From positions 1-62,807 of the forward strand of contig JALOBN010000001.1 of NCBI GenBank assembly GCA_023228245.1: DNA of 62,807 nucleotides, written 5' to 3'. Within the stretch, counting starts at the first letter, position 1, and every line of letters starts with the position of its first letter. Shown here one piece after another: positions 34,763 through 43,706 of this stretch. The DNA comes from Candidatus Pacearchaeota archaeon. Lineage in GTDB: Archaea > Nanoarchaeota > Nanoarchaeia > Pacearchaeales > GW2011-AR1. The notes under the pieces are model-generated. The model searched no databases, was not told the origin of the DNA, and saw nothing but the letters and a program-made list of their open reading frames with translations. Position numbers and translations under genes: made by a program.

Positions 34763-35956
34763 TTAGAGAGCGGAAAGAATGATTCCGATATTTGCCCAAT
34801 CAACACTTTCTGTTTCAAGTAATTCTCTGATTATCTTCACTTCTCGATAAGTTCGTTCTGTATCTGCTGCAACGCCTTTCGCTTCGTTAGCTGTTGATCT
34901 GATCTTATCCATCTCTTCATCAGTCAACTCTACAGAGAATGCATGCGCAACATGGCAGGATAACGTACCACAAACCTGGCGCGTTCCGATAGGCTTAAAT
35001 CGCTCTTCTAAAATCTGCAGGCCAGTTTCCTCAGAAACCTCTTCTACAGCCGTAATTTCTGCCGGCTTCTCTTTCTTACTTGAGCCGCCAGGAGTCTCGT
35101 GAATACAACCATCTTCAGTCCTAGCCGCCTGCCTGAACTCTTTGACGATGACAACTTCGGTATCCAATTTATCGTCACCAACTTTGCGATACAGAACAAC
35201 TTGCGCTGTATCATTGCGACCAATCACCACTTCATTGGCCTTTTCTCTATCCTCATTCTCAACCCACATCTTTGCCTGAACCGCAAAGAGAGCTGGTGTT
35301 CGATTCGGAGGAAAAGAGAATTTCACCCGAGCATCAGTGATGTGATTACCGGCAGCCTTTTGTGACTCCAGCCAGTTTTGAAACGATGGATGCTTCCAGA
35401 TGTAAAGAGGAACTGTAGCATCTCCATCGCTACGTTCCATACCATCACCAAGGGTTTCAACAGCCTCTCGAAGTACCGCTTCTAGGTTGTTATGAATATG
35501 GACTCTAAACTTCTCGGCGTAGCGATCAAGATACCGAATATGCTCGGCGTTCTCTGGGCGTCCGTAGAAGATCTTGCCCGAGTTGTACCACATTCCCCAT
35601 TCTACATTGGTAGTTAGGGCTGGCATATCATGCATGTCGCGAGGAACCCAGAAGACAATCGCATCAGCGCGATTCATCCCCTCTTCTTCCCAATCGATCT
35701 GGTCTTCGTAGCCAGTGGCGGACCATTTCCCATCGCGCGGCTCTGGCACAAAGACATGGCCATCGAAGTTTTGAAGCAGGTGGAGGGCCGTAGAACGCCA
35801 GCCAACCATGCCCTTCAACACCTCATCCTTCCATGAGTTGCGGGCATCGACGACATCATCCTTCCAGCTAGGATTGCCGCGAGGAGTTGGCCCGCAGAGG
35901 AAGATGGTTTTGGTAACTGTTGTGGGGAATGGTTCTTTCGCGTATATAGCTTTCAT
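34763..35956 (-). CDS. Nucleoside 2-deoxyribosyltransferase-like / Nudix fusion
   Basis: 397 residues. Residues 15-150 match nucleoside 2-deoxyribosyltransferase-like proteins (IFLCGPTPR, LLQNFDGHVFVPEPRDGKW, ADAIVFWVPRDMHDMPALTT, NVEWGMWYNSGKIFYGRP). Residues 215-390 are a Nudix fold: HETPGGSSKKEKPAEITAV with EEVSEETGL, a Nudix box in which the usual Arg of REUxEE is Glu. The first domain may cleave N-glycosidic bonds of nucleotides, the second hydrolyse nucleoside diphosphate derivatives. It stands upstream of NAMPT-linked genes, suggesting a role in NAD or nucleotide turnover. Confidence 0.78.
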   Translation of the reverse strand: MKAIYAKEPFPTTVTKTIFLCGPTPRGNPSWKDDVVDARNSWKDEVLKGMVGWRSTALHLLQNFDGHVFVPEPRDGKWSATGYEDQIDWEEEGMNRADAIVFWVPRDMHDMPALTTNVEWGMWYNSGKIFYGRPENAEHIRYLDRYAEKFRVHIHNNLEAVLREAVETLGDGMERSDGDATVPLYIWKHPSFQNWLESQKAAGNHITDARVKFSFPPNRTPALFAVQAKMWVENEDREKANEVVIGRNDTAQVVLYRKVGDDKLDTEVVIVKEFRQAARTEDGCIHETPGGSSKKEKPAEITAVEEVSEETGLQILEERFKPIGTRQVCGTLSCHVAHAFSVELTDEEMDKIRSTANEAKGVAADTERTYREVKIIRELLETESVDWANIGIILSAL

Positions 35957-35966
35957 TATTATCCTA

Positions 35967-36173
35967 TCAGATGGTGATTAGAGATTCGTAGGCAAGCTGC
36001 TCAAATAAAGCAATGCGCTTACCATTCGAGTCCAATAATGAAACGCCAGCATTGAACCCAAGACGATCCGTCTCCTGAACCAAAGACCAATCAGGACGAG
36101 CGATGGTGAAGAGAGTCTCAACAACTCTATGGGCTTGTATATCCTTAATAGTATTATCCATCATCATCCTCAT
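35967..36173 (-). CDS. Small hypothetical protein
   Basis: 68 residues from the ATG at 36173, which follows AGAGGAT; three Met codons in a row (MRMMMDN) leave the exact start open. DIQAHRVVETLFTIARPDW and LGFNAGVSLLDSNGKRIAL suggest a small alpha/beta fold. The preceding frame through the upstream gene is a shadow. Function unknown. Confidence 0.55.
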   Translation of the reverse strand: MRMMMDNTIKDIQAHRVVETLFTIARPDWSLVQETDRLGFNAGVSLLDSNGKRIALFEQLAYESLITI

Positions 36174-36180
36174 TATCCTC

Positions 36181-37458
36181 TTATAAGTCATCATCGTCAT
36201 CTGCATAGCCGTATTGACTTCCTGATTGCTTTCTCCATACATGCTCTGGCGGCCTCAAAAGATTTTCAGATAGACCAAGAACAGTGTGGAGATTTGACAA
36301 CCATTCAACTAGGCTCTCATAATTCGTAAGCATCTTTAGGCGGCGAGTAAAAGCTGCCTTCTTAGCCTTACTCACCGTTGGTAGTAACGACAATATAACT
36401 TCTGGTTGGGCTTGTGAAAGAGCTTTCAACCAAATGTCTGACTTGGAGCTATTGAGGAGCTTGGCCGCGATAGATGGATCAGTTTGCATCCTGATGAAGT
36501 TGGCATCTTCCTCGCTGAGAATAATCTCTGGGTTTGGGATTATTCTACCAAGCTTCATCCTCAAACCCTTGACCTTTACCTTTGGATGTTCGGAAAGGTA
36601 CTTCACAACTTCATCAATGCACTTAGGGGCCTCGGCCTGTATGTTTTTTAGATCCTCTATCCTCAAATGAGTTAGGTGATTTATAGACTTGTTGGTGATT
36701 GGGGCATCAGTATCAAATAGATAGTAACCAGCGCCACGCAGATCGTGTTCTAGGAATTTGATAGTAGCTTTGTGTTGGTACTTGGCCCAAGCTAATACAT
36801 CTACCCGTGTAGTTGTATGGGTCTTTATCTTGTGAAGCATGGGATCTTCACGATCATGCAGACACGCAAAGACGGCATCCTCAAACCTGCGATTGCGCTT
36901 GACCCAATCATCTATGTCATCTACTTCATCATCATTCTCTTCCCAAATGGTAACATCCATCAATCCCTTTTTCTGGATTGCGAATTTACGATGAGCAATT
37001 TTATCTAGAAGGACATAGAAGATATTGCCGCCAGCACTATAATCTTCCCAATAATCTTCATTCTCCATAGCAATGCACCACCTAGATGCTTTGCCATAGT
37101 ACAACATCGCTGTCTTACTATTGATCCTGATTAGAGTGCAGGTATCGTCACTAAACACCTTAACGGCACCCATTTCCTTAGAGAAGATCTCAACTTGTCG
37201 CTTACTCAGCTCCAGGTCTTTGATTTCATTCTCTAGGGCTTTTAGATCTTTGTATTGGTAGATGTCTGATTCGCGCAAACGCTTTGAGTCTTTATGGAAT
37301 GCGTTTACGGTGGAGCGAACATCTTCCTTGCTATACTTCTTTGCCAATTGTGCGGCAATCCACATAAGGTATTTGTTCTTATGTGTGGGGTCCGCGATCT
37401 CTAGCGCCAAACCGGCATATTCTGGGAAAGCCTTCTTTACTTCTTGAATCCTATTCAT
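36181..37458 (-). CDS. Large hypothetical protein with WCI motif
   Basis: 425 residues from the ATG at 37458 (GGAAG eight bases upstream). A distinctive segment YYGKASRWCIAMENEDYWED followed by GGNIFYVLLDK is reminiscent of phage proteins with an x-W-C-I...Y...Y...FYxxxD pattern, in which the surrounding domain is of unknown function. The N-terminal part is helical (EVKKAFPEYAGLALEIADP), the C-terminal half has repeated helices (LSEHPKVKVKGLRMKLG). Ends in an acidic DDDDDL. Confidence 0.6.
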   Translation of the reverse strand: MNRIQEVKKAFPEYAGLALEIADPTHKNKYLMWIAAQLAKKYSKEDVRSTVNAFHKDSKRLRESDIYQYKDLKALENEIKDLELSKRQVEIFSKEMGAVKVFSDDTCTLIRINSKTAMLYYGKASRWCIAMENEDYWEDYSAGGNIFYVLLDKIAHRKFAIQKKGLMDVTIWEENDDEVDDIDDWVKRNRRFEDAVFACLHDREDPMLHKIKTHTTTRVDVLAWAKYQHKATIKFLEHDLRGAGYYLFDTDAPITNKSINHLTHLRIEDLKNIQAEAPKCIDEVVKYLSEHPKVKVKGLRMKLGRIIPNPEIILSEEDANFIRMQTDPSIAAKLLNSSKSDIWLKALSQAQPEVILSLLPTVSKAKKAAFTRRLKMLTNYESLVEWLSNLHTVLGLSENLLRPPEHVWRKQSGSQYGYADDDDDL

Positions 37459-37555
37459 AACCACTTCCGGTTGGAGGGGCAATCATCCTCGGCGTGAGGA
37501 CAAATTGAGTCAGCTCGATTAACGCCGCTCGGCGCAGCGCTCTCGACAGCAGACT

Positions 37556-38005
37556 TTATGAATAGATAACTTTGCCAGTCAGATCTACGACACAGTCTCC
37601 ATCATTAAAGATGGCACAATGCTTGAAGCTATTGCGCGTGGTAACAATCCTACCCCATTCATTGCAGCGCATGTTTGAGCGTAGAATATCTTCCTTTGGA
37701 TCGTTGCGCGCCTCCACCTCGGCTAAAGTCTCCACTACTCCATTGATGAAGTACATCTTGCTTTCGGCTTTGAGCTTAGGTTTTACTTCGAGCGATTCTC
37801 CTTCCCACGAGTTCACTGGTTCGGCTTCAATCATCGTTATGAACTTGAATCCGTATGGTTTGGCACCATGCCGCTCTGTGATATCCTCATACATTTTACA
37901 AGCTAGTGTTGGTGACCAGGCATCAATTTTCTTTTGCCTTTCTTCACTAACAAAGGATCCTGGACTTGAAAATATAACATAGTGAACTTCATGTGTGGTT
38001 ATCAT
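37556..38005 (-). CDS. Hypothetical protein
   Basis: 149 residues from the ATG at 38005 (MITTHEVHYVIF); the frame extends to a TTG 18 bases upstream. Alpha/beta composition (HYVIFSSPGSF, YGFKFITMIEAEPV, CAIFNDGDCVVDLTGK). It follows a strong terminator, so it probably has its own promoter. No family recognised. Confidence 0.55.
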   Translation of the reverse strand: MITTHEVHYVIFSSPGSFVSEERQKKIDAWSPTLACKMYEDITERHGAKPYGFKFITMIEAEPVNSWEGESLEVKPKLKAESKMYFINGVVETLAEVEARNDPKEDILRSNMRCNEWGRIVTTRNSFKHCAIFNDGDCVVDLTGKVIYS

Positions 38006-38031
38006 AATAGTATATTCTTTCAATAGAACAG

Positions 38032-38059
38032 AAGTGCCCAGGATTTGTCCTGGGCACTT
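38032..38059 (-). terminator. Intrinsic terminator after NAMPT
   Basis: A perfect 12-pair stem (AAGTGCCCAGGA / TCCTGGGCACTT) with a 4-base loop, 15 bases downstream of the NAMPT stop, followed by TCTGTTCTATT. The strongest terminator in the window. Confidence 0.75.
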
Positions 38060-38073
38060 ATTACCTGCTTCGG

Positions 38074-39462
38074 CTACCGACGAATATTCCGTTCCGAATT
38101 CTTGCGGACCTCCTCAAGATTGTACTCCTTGAGGAACCTGCCATTTTCCCAAACATCAACCAACTCATCAATCTTCGTGTCTTCTTGTCGAACGGTTGCG
38201 AACGAACCATCGAGTCTGATCAGCGCCTGCCGACCAGCCTTCGAGCGCTTGCCTGGATCCGTGATTGGGTCCTTGCTGATAGCTACTCGTTGGCCGTTGA
38301 TTGTAGCTTCCGAGCATTTGAGCGCGAATCTCTGCGTGTCACGATTGACCAATTGCAGAAGGCCTCCGCCCATTCCCAGATTGAGATTCGACATCGAGTA
38401 GTTGTGTCTAAGCACGACATCAATGATCTCAGGGATCGATTTGATGTTGATGCCATCACCTTGGATCAGTCTGAAGTATGGCGGCAACACTTTGTAGCCA
38501 CGCATATTCTTTTCCATTCCCACCTTGCGTTCGAGAACCTGTAGGCTCTTCAACACAACCTCTGGCGGCTCCCCCGAGTCTGGGCGAATCACGAGTGTGC
38601 CACCGGTTGCTTTCACGACATCACGGAGATCGCCGCCCCAGCAGTTCTCAAGGATATCCCAGTAATCGAAGCTGTCCGAAACCGAGGCAGCTACTTTACC
38701 AGGAGCCGTGAGGAATTGCTTGACCATATTGGCGTGCGATTGGTATTCGCGTTCCCGGCCCCACATCGTATGAGTGCTGTGCTCGGCTGCTGGAATCGAG
38801 AACGCCGCCATCGGATGGTTGTAGTAATGGTTGGCATATCGAACACCCTCTATTGTATCACTACCATAGAAGTTTACGGTATGAGCCATTCCACCAATGC
38901 CAGCCGATTCTCTCGAACTGACACCGCGCGAACCGAAATCATGGAGCTTGAAATAAATCTCACCCCAAGGATCGTTTGCACTTGTCTGTAGAGCTTCAAG
39001 AATCATCTTCTTGCAGTAGAACGACAAGGTCGCAACCGTTGTTGGATACCACAATCTAACGAGCTGAGTTTCCAACCACGAGACTGCCCAGAACGTATCC
39101 GGATCAGTACTCTCAATTGACATCAGGACGTTGTGTGTTGGTACTTCGGTACCTTCTGGAACGGCCTTGATCTTGACTGGCCAGTAACCACCGTTGTCAA
39201 CGATGCGCTGAAAGCCTGCCGCATTGAATGGCTCGCCGTGGGCTGCTAAGAATGTAGCTGCTTCGTCAATGTCAATTTGAGTGATTCGTCTCGACAGGTA
39301 TTCCTTGAGCCAATATTGCAGGCCAAAGAAAATCGTTGAGCCAAACTGACCTCCTCGGCTTTCGAGGTAATCATACATGGCAGTTGTGCCAGGTGGATAA
39401 ATTTTGAAATGGCATGATTTATAACTATCCACATCTAAAATCTGGTTTTGTCTTAGTGTCAT
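38074..39462 (-). CDS. nadV: Nicotinamide phosphoribosyltransferase (NAMPT)
   Basis: 462 residues. Converts nicotinamide and PRPP to NMN. Family motifs: YKSCHFKIYPPGT near the N-terminus, KLHDFGSRGVSSRESAGIGG (nicotinamide and phosphate site), NFYGSDTI, PAAEHSTHTMWG, RPDSGEPP, RLIQGDGI and MGGGLLQ. Length and order match bacterial and phage NadV. Start has an excellent ribosome site (AGGAGAGATA before ATG). Together with the NMNAT-Nudix gene at 42498 it completes a two-step NAD+ salvage route. Confidence 0.95.
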   Translation of the reverse strand: MTLRQNQILDVDSYKSCHFKIYPPGTTAMYDYLESRGGQFGSTIFFGLQYWLKEYLSRRITQIDIDEAATFLAAHGEPFNAAGFQRIVDNGGYWPVKIKAVPEGTEVPTHNVLMSIESTDPDTFWAVSWLETQLVRLWYPTTVATLSFYCKKMILEALQTSANDPWGEIYFKLHDFGSRGVSSRESAGIGGMAHTVNFYGSDTIEGVRYANHYYNHPMAAFSIPAAEHSTHTMWGREREYQSHANMVKQFLTAPGKVAASVSDSFDYWDILENCWGGDLRDVVKATGGTLVIRPDSGEPPEVVLKSLQVLERKVGMEKNMRGYKVLPPYFRLIQGDGINIKSIPEIIDVVLRHNYSMSNLNLGMGGGLLQLVNRDTQRFALKCSEATINGQRVAISKDPITDPGKRSKAGRQALIRLDGSFATVRQEDTKIDELVDVWENGRFLKEYNLEEVRKNSERNIRR

Positions 39463-39503
39463 TATCTCTCCTAAATATATTGTGTCGAGTGAGTCTCTTT
39501 ATA

Positions 39504-39537
39504 CGCATATATTCAAATATAATCATGGATATATGCG
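39504..39537 (+). promoter_or_regulatory. 9-bp hairpin with start codon in loop
   Basis: CGCATATAT (39504-39512) and ATATATGCG (39529-39537) pair perfectly; the ATG at 39525 is in the loop. Same design as the HNH start hairpins although this nuclease is from another family. Confidence 0.55.
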
Positions 39538-40526
39538 AAGTAAAAAGAAGATTGTTTGAAAATCATAATGGAACGGTAAGTATCGTTGATGATACTTATG
39601 TTGGTTTTAAACAACGAGCTAAGTTTGTTGATTCTGAATATGGTGAATGGGTTTCTCCGGTGTATGCAGTTTGTCGTGGAACTCGTCATCCTAAGCGTGC
39701 GAGAGTTGCTTCTAGAGTTTCAATACAAGATATGCAAACAAAAATTGATGAGAGATTTGGATATGGGTTGATTTTAGCTGACGAAAATAGCTTTGGCGGA
39801 TTGACCACTGAATGTAAATTTATTGATTCTGAATATTGAGAATTTACTGCGTATCCTCAGAATGTTTTAAATGGTTTAGGACACCCGCAACGATGGACAG
39901 ATACCAGATCGGAAAGAATGAGGTCTCCAATTAAATTTATAGAAAAAAAGGTTGAAGAGGCGTCAGGTGGAAAAGTTAAGATAATAGGTAATTACAATGG
40001 TATGTTGCATAAGTGTTTATTCTCTGATAAAGAATACGGTGAGTTTGAGGCTTATCCTGTTAATGTAATTCATCATAAAACCAGACATCCTGATGGTGCC
40101 ACAGAACGACGTGAAGATGCCATGTTAAAACATTTTGGGGTACGACATCATATGCAAATTGCTTCACAATCTCTTAAAGTGGCCATAAAACACAATCGTA
40201 AATTTATTGAAAAGCATTGGGAAACTGGAGAAAAAATTATATGTATAGCTAGTTATGAGTTAAAAACTGTTCAGTGGTTAAATAAAACCAAAATTCGTTT
40301 TCTTTGGCAGCCACATGTTTTCTTTATGCCTGATGGAAAACGAAGCTATAGGCCAGATGCTTATTTAATTGACAGCGATTTATGGATTGAAATAAAGGGA
40401 CGGTTTTATCCTGCCGCTAAAGAAAAATGGGATTGGTTTCATTCTGAATACAAAAACTCAGAATTGTGGAATAAAGATAAACTGCAAGAAATTGGTATCT
40501 TGCCCAAAAGGAAGATGTCAATCTAA
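39525..40526 (+). pseudogene. Homing endonuclease interrupted by one in-frame TGA
   Basis: A single open frame of 333 codons apart from TGA at 39837. The N-terminal half has two or three repeats of a module with the pattern K..F.DSEYGEW/F...P.(V)..G..HP (residues 30-60, 88-125, 150-190). In repeat two the TGA stands where the others have GGA (Gly): EY-stop-EF. The C-terminal part (RPDAYLIDSDLWIEIKGRF) looks like a PD-(D/E)xK nuclease. It is inserted downstream of NAMPT on the opposite strand. Either a fresh pseudogene, a sequencing error, or read-through. Confidence 0.72.
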
Positions 40527-40529
40527 AAA

Positions 40530-40670
40530 CTACTTCTTGGTAATAATGCTGAGTTGGCCACATGCCGCCCCAGCAGCAACTTCTGCATTCGTGGCAACAG
40601 CTATCGCGTGATCGAAGCCAGCCTTTGCCAATTGATCGCAAACCATCTTAGTGAAATTATCCGTATTCAT
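40530..40670 (-). CDS. Small hypothetical protein
   Basis: 46 residues, MNTDNFTKMVCDQLAKAGFD then an Ala/Gly-rich helix (HAIAVATNAEVAAGAACGQL). Lies upstream of the plus-strand nuclease stop and 17 bases after the RlmN-like gene. Possibly a small helical regulator. AGGAGCATGTT precedes the ATG. Confidence 0.5.
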   Translation of the reverse strand: MNTDNFTKMVCDQLAKAGFDHAIAVATNAEVAAGAACGQLSIITKK

Positions 40671-40687
40671 AACATGCTCCTATACTA

Positions 40688-42490
40688 CTAAACAAGGTTC
40701 ACTCCCCGGATCACACCAGGACCCAGATTGTTCCCCTTAGAAATTTCGTTGGGATTGATTGGGCTGACCTTGATAAAGAACTTAGCTGGGTCGAAATTTG
40801 CCATCAGCTTCTCAATATCAAAATCATCTTCATCAACCAACGTCATATTGACCGTTGTCTTCAGCTTGGACTCAGTTCTAATCTGCCCAAGTTCCTGAAT
40901 TGTCATCTTTTTTGTAACTGGAATTAAAGCATCTCTACGCGCCTCATCCAGTGAGTGAAGTGAAACTTGCAGGGTTATATTGTCTTTTATCCATGAGAAG
41001 TCCGAACCCTGCATTCCAATTGTAGAAACGTAATGGTGAGTTCCTGGATATTTCTCCTCAATGAGTCGGATAGCTTCTTGAACATAAGGAAGATTAAGGA
41101 AGGGCTCTCCCATTCTTGTATAGTTGATCTTATGCTCTTGGGCTTCACAAAAGCTTAGGTCACTATGCTGCGAAAGGATGAATTCGACTTGCTCTACAAT
41201 CTCAGCCGCCGTGAGCTTTCTCCATCTTGGGAGCTTGCCAGTGGCGCAGTTGTGAACCAGAATGTCATTTGCAAAATATGTTTTCTCATCAGTCTCTATA
41301 TTGTAAACATCACCATCATAATATTCTTCTGACACATCAACAACTACATCAAGAGAACTAAATGACTTTGATCTTTTACAATTAAGATAAATAGCTTTTG
41401 GGTGTACCGGCCGGAATGTGGCGCAAAAATCTTTATTCGACAACTCAGATTCCAAAACGAAACAGTCTTTTACAACACCATCGCTTTTATTTGATTCGTA
41501 TAGTTTTATTTCAGATTTCACATCAAACAATAATAAGTATTTTGAGACCCTACCTAATAAATTGATATTTGTGTTGCATACTCTATATGATTTATTATTC
41601 CTTAAGGAAAATCCTTCAGCGTCCCAAAACCCCGCAACGTATCCACGTGCAAAATCTTTTGTAGATTCGCACTTCTCTACAAGTGAATCTAGTACTTCTT
41701 TTGACTTTTTACCAAAACTAAACCTACCATTATTGTGGCCATTATCCCAAACTTTTGTTGTGACAACCCCGTATTTGTTTAGTAATTTGCGACATAACGC
41801 AAGCGTTGTCTCTTCTGATTGCGACACGCTTGTTTTGAAAGAAGCATTTCCGGTATTCTTTGTGTAAACACCATCACCATCCACAAATCCAACTACCCAA
41901 CCTAAATACCACCCTTCAGTTCTTGTGTGTATCTCGTTACACGAGATAGCCATATCACCAACCCTCACTGAGCTTATTGGAATAAACTTCTTTCTATACT
42001 TAAGACGCTTTATAGCAATTGGGTGCTCTGGAGTTCCGGTAACAATCTTTCCGCTTTTAGTAATTACATGAATGATTTTACCTGAATAGTGACGCTTCAT
42101 TATCCCAGTTACAATAGATGCTTTAGAATACAATGAAGCGTATTCGGATTTTTCATTAGATGCTTTGGTAAGTTGATTTGAAATTACAATATCACCAACA
42201 GTAACGTCACAGATGTACTTATAGGAAAAGTTTGCCATTTGAATGACAGATGTTGGTAATAAGCAGAACTTACATCCCACTGGGCATCCACTCATTGTAG
42301 ATACGCCTATCATCCACCGTTCCTTTCTACTACCAAGATTCTCATCATCTAGGGCGTTTTGGTTTCTACCAGTAGCGTCCTTGGTGTAGAAGGGTAAGAA
42401 AGTATCTGTACATTCGATAGGAAACCCATCGTCAGTTTCTAGGGCATATACCGTTCCATTCGCGAATTTGCATCTTCTAGTCTCTTTCAT
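40688..42490 (-). CDS. RlmN-like radical SAM protein with intein
   Basis: 600 codons; the spliced protein would be 261 residues. The radical SAM motif CxxxCxxC is GCPVGCKF-C, with the intein between F75 and the third Cys, which is supplied as the first residue of the C-extein (CATGKLPRWRKL). After it come YTRMGEPFLNL, HHYVSTIGMQG and LQVSLHSLDEARRDALIPV, the order seen in RlmN/Cfr rRNA and tRNA methylases, although the N-terminal domain and terminal Cys of RlmN are shortened or missing. It may methylate RNA. Upstream gene is NMNAT-Nudix, seven bases away. Confidence 0.85.
   Translation of the reverse strand: MKETRRCKFANGTVYALETDDGFPIECTDTFLPFYTKDATGRNQNALDDENLGSRKERWMIGVSTMSGCPVGCKFCLLPTSVIQMANFSYKYICDVTVGDIVISNQLTKASNEKSEYASLYSKASIVTGIMKRHYSGKIIHVITKSGKIVTGTPEHPIAIKRLKYRKKFIPISSVRVGDMAISCNEIHTRTEGWYLGWVVGFVDGDGVYTKNTGNASFKTSVSQSEETTLALCRKLLNKYGVVTTKVWDNGHNNGRFSFGKKSKEVLDSLVEKCESTKDFARGYVAGFWDAEGFSLRNNKSYRVCNTNINLLGRVSKYLLLFDVKSEIKLYESNKSDGVVKDCFVLESELSNKDFCATFRPVHPKAIYLNCKRSKSFSSLDVVVDVSEEYYDGDVYNIETDEKTYFANDILVHNCATGKLPRWRKLTAAEIVEQVEFILSQHSDLSFCEAQEHKINYTRMGEPFLNLPYVQEAIRLIEEKYPGTHHYVSTIGMQGSDFSWIKDNITLQVSLHSLDEARRDALIPVTKKMTIQELGQIRTESKLKTTVNMTLVDEDDFDIEKLMANFDPAKFFIKVSPINPNEISKGNNLGPGVIRGVNLV
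41249..42265 (-). other. Intein in RlmN-like protein (339 residues, LAGLIDADG)
   Basis: Starts Cys76 (CLLPTSVIQMANFSYKYIC), block B-like GTPEHPIAI, two LAGLIDADG helices (LGWVVGFVDGDGVY, GYVAGFWDAEGFSL), and ends VYNIETDEKTYFANDILVHN followed by Cys. All splicing residues (Cys1, block B His, His-Asn end, Cys+1) are present, so splicing should work. More A/T-rich than the host gene. Confidence 0.88.
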
Positions 42491-42497
42491 TTATGCC

Positions 42498-43550
42498 TCA
42501 GAATTTGTTAACAAAGAAATGTATTATATGAAAGTGGTCCTCAAAGAAGTCTTCTTCCCGGCGCATCACATCTCGCAATGGAATCCAGAAAGCCTTCTCT
42601 GCATCATCATCTCCCTTGACCTTCGGAAGCGGCCCCGAGCCAAGGTCAAGGCAAAATGCATGAGTAATCGTTCTGCCACGCAATGAACGGTCCGGATGAT
42701 CGAAGACGCGCTGGTCCGTGATGCGCTTCTTCAACTCGTCCTTAGGAACAGAGATGCGCGTTTCCTCTTTCAGCTCGCGCAGGCAGCAATCAGGGATTCT
42801 CTCGTTTTGATTCAAGAACCCGCCTGGTAGTGCCAGCAAACCACGGCCAGGGTAGCCGCGCCGCTTGACCACCAAGATATGTCCGCTTTTGATAACTACG
42901 GCGTCTGTGGTGACGAAGGTTGGAGGATATGGACTCTTGCTCCAAATCTCCTTGTACTCGATGATGTGGTTGTACTCCATCACCAAGTCTTCATACTTGG
43001 TAGTGTCTCCAACATTCTTCGGATCGTGGAACTTCATCTCTCCCACGAGCTGCTGGTACACTGGCCACGGAACAACCTTCTTGAGTTCCTCGATATTTCC
43101 GGTGAAGAACAGACTTCGAACTCTCGTTGCGTCAATATCACCAAGATCCCCGGTGTCTTCAAACTTCCAAGTGGGGAATAGGTGCAAGTAGAATGTAGAT
43201 CGATCCTTATCATGACCGAACAGAGTAACATCACAGTCATCTGTATCGAGGTCATCAGGGCCAATTTGCGACAGGGCCGATTGTAGAGCGCTCAACCAAA
43301 GGTTATCATTGTAGAGATAGTCCTTGGCGGCAACAATTGACACACGGGCATTCTCGTCAGCTGTGAGACATGCCCGGATCATTCGCTCGCGTTCGTCCGT
43401 GGTCCAAGGGTTCTTCACCGTCTTGGCTTGACACGCAGAGCCTAGAACAATTGCCAAATGCTCTACACCTTCGAGCGCCACATGAATGGCGGCAAGATGC
43501 GCATTGTGCAGGGGTTGGAAACGCCCAATATAAACACCTAGCTTTTTCAT
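42498..43550 (-). CDS. nadM: Bifunctional NMN adenylyltransferase / Nudix hydrolase
   Basis: 350 residues from the ATG at 43550 (GGAGAG upstream). Residues 1-175: nucleotidyltransferase fold with GVYIGRFQPLHNAHLAAI (HxGH-type site as HNAH) and WTTDERERMIRACL; makes NAD+ from NMN and ATP. Residues 205-340: a complete Nudix box GGFLNQNERIPDCC then LRELKEET. This two-domain layout is that of NadM-Nudix proteins and phage relatives. Functional partner of NAMPT. Confidence 0.93.
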   Translation of the reverse strand: MKKLGVYIGRFQPLHNAHLAAIHVALEGVEHLAIVLGSACQAKTVKNPWTTDERERMIRACLTADENARVSIVAAKDYLYNDNLWLSALQSALSQIGPDDLDTDDCDVTLFGHDKDRSTFYLHLFPTWKFEDTGDLGDIDATRVRSLFFTGNIEELKKVVPWPVYQQLVGEMKFHDPKNVGDTTKYEDLVMEYNHIIEYKEIWSKSPYPPTFVTTDAVVIKSGHILVVKRRGYPGRGLLALPGGFLNQNERIPDCCLRELKEETRISVPKDELKKRITDQRVFDHPDRSLRGRTITHAFCLDLGSGPLPKVKGDDDAEKAFWIPLRDVMRREEDFFEDHFHIIHFFVNKF

Positions 43551-43706
43551 ACTAATCACTCTCCGTGTTTGTTGTGAAGCTCCCCTCACTGGGAAGTTGA
43601 TCACTAAGAAAGCAGTGCCTTCTATAATTAGATGGACGGGCTTAAGGGTTCTCGACCTGGACTTAATACCATCATCTAATATTCATCTTCACAAATATGC
43701 GTAGAA

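Noticed and set aside
39837..39839. Alternative genetic code with UGA as Gly
   Set aside because: Many genes here end in TGA with tight ATGA overlaps, so UGA is a normal stop; only one gene has it internally.
41418..41867. Plus-strand 149-codon ORF inside the RlmN-like gene
   Set aside because: It is the antisense of the intein and has no coding features.
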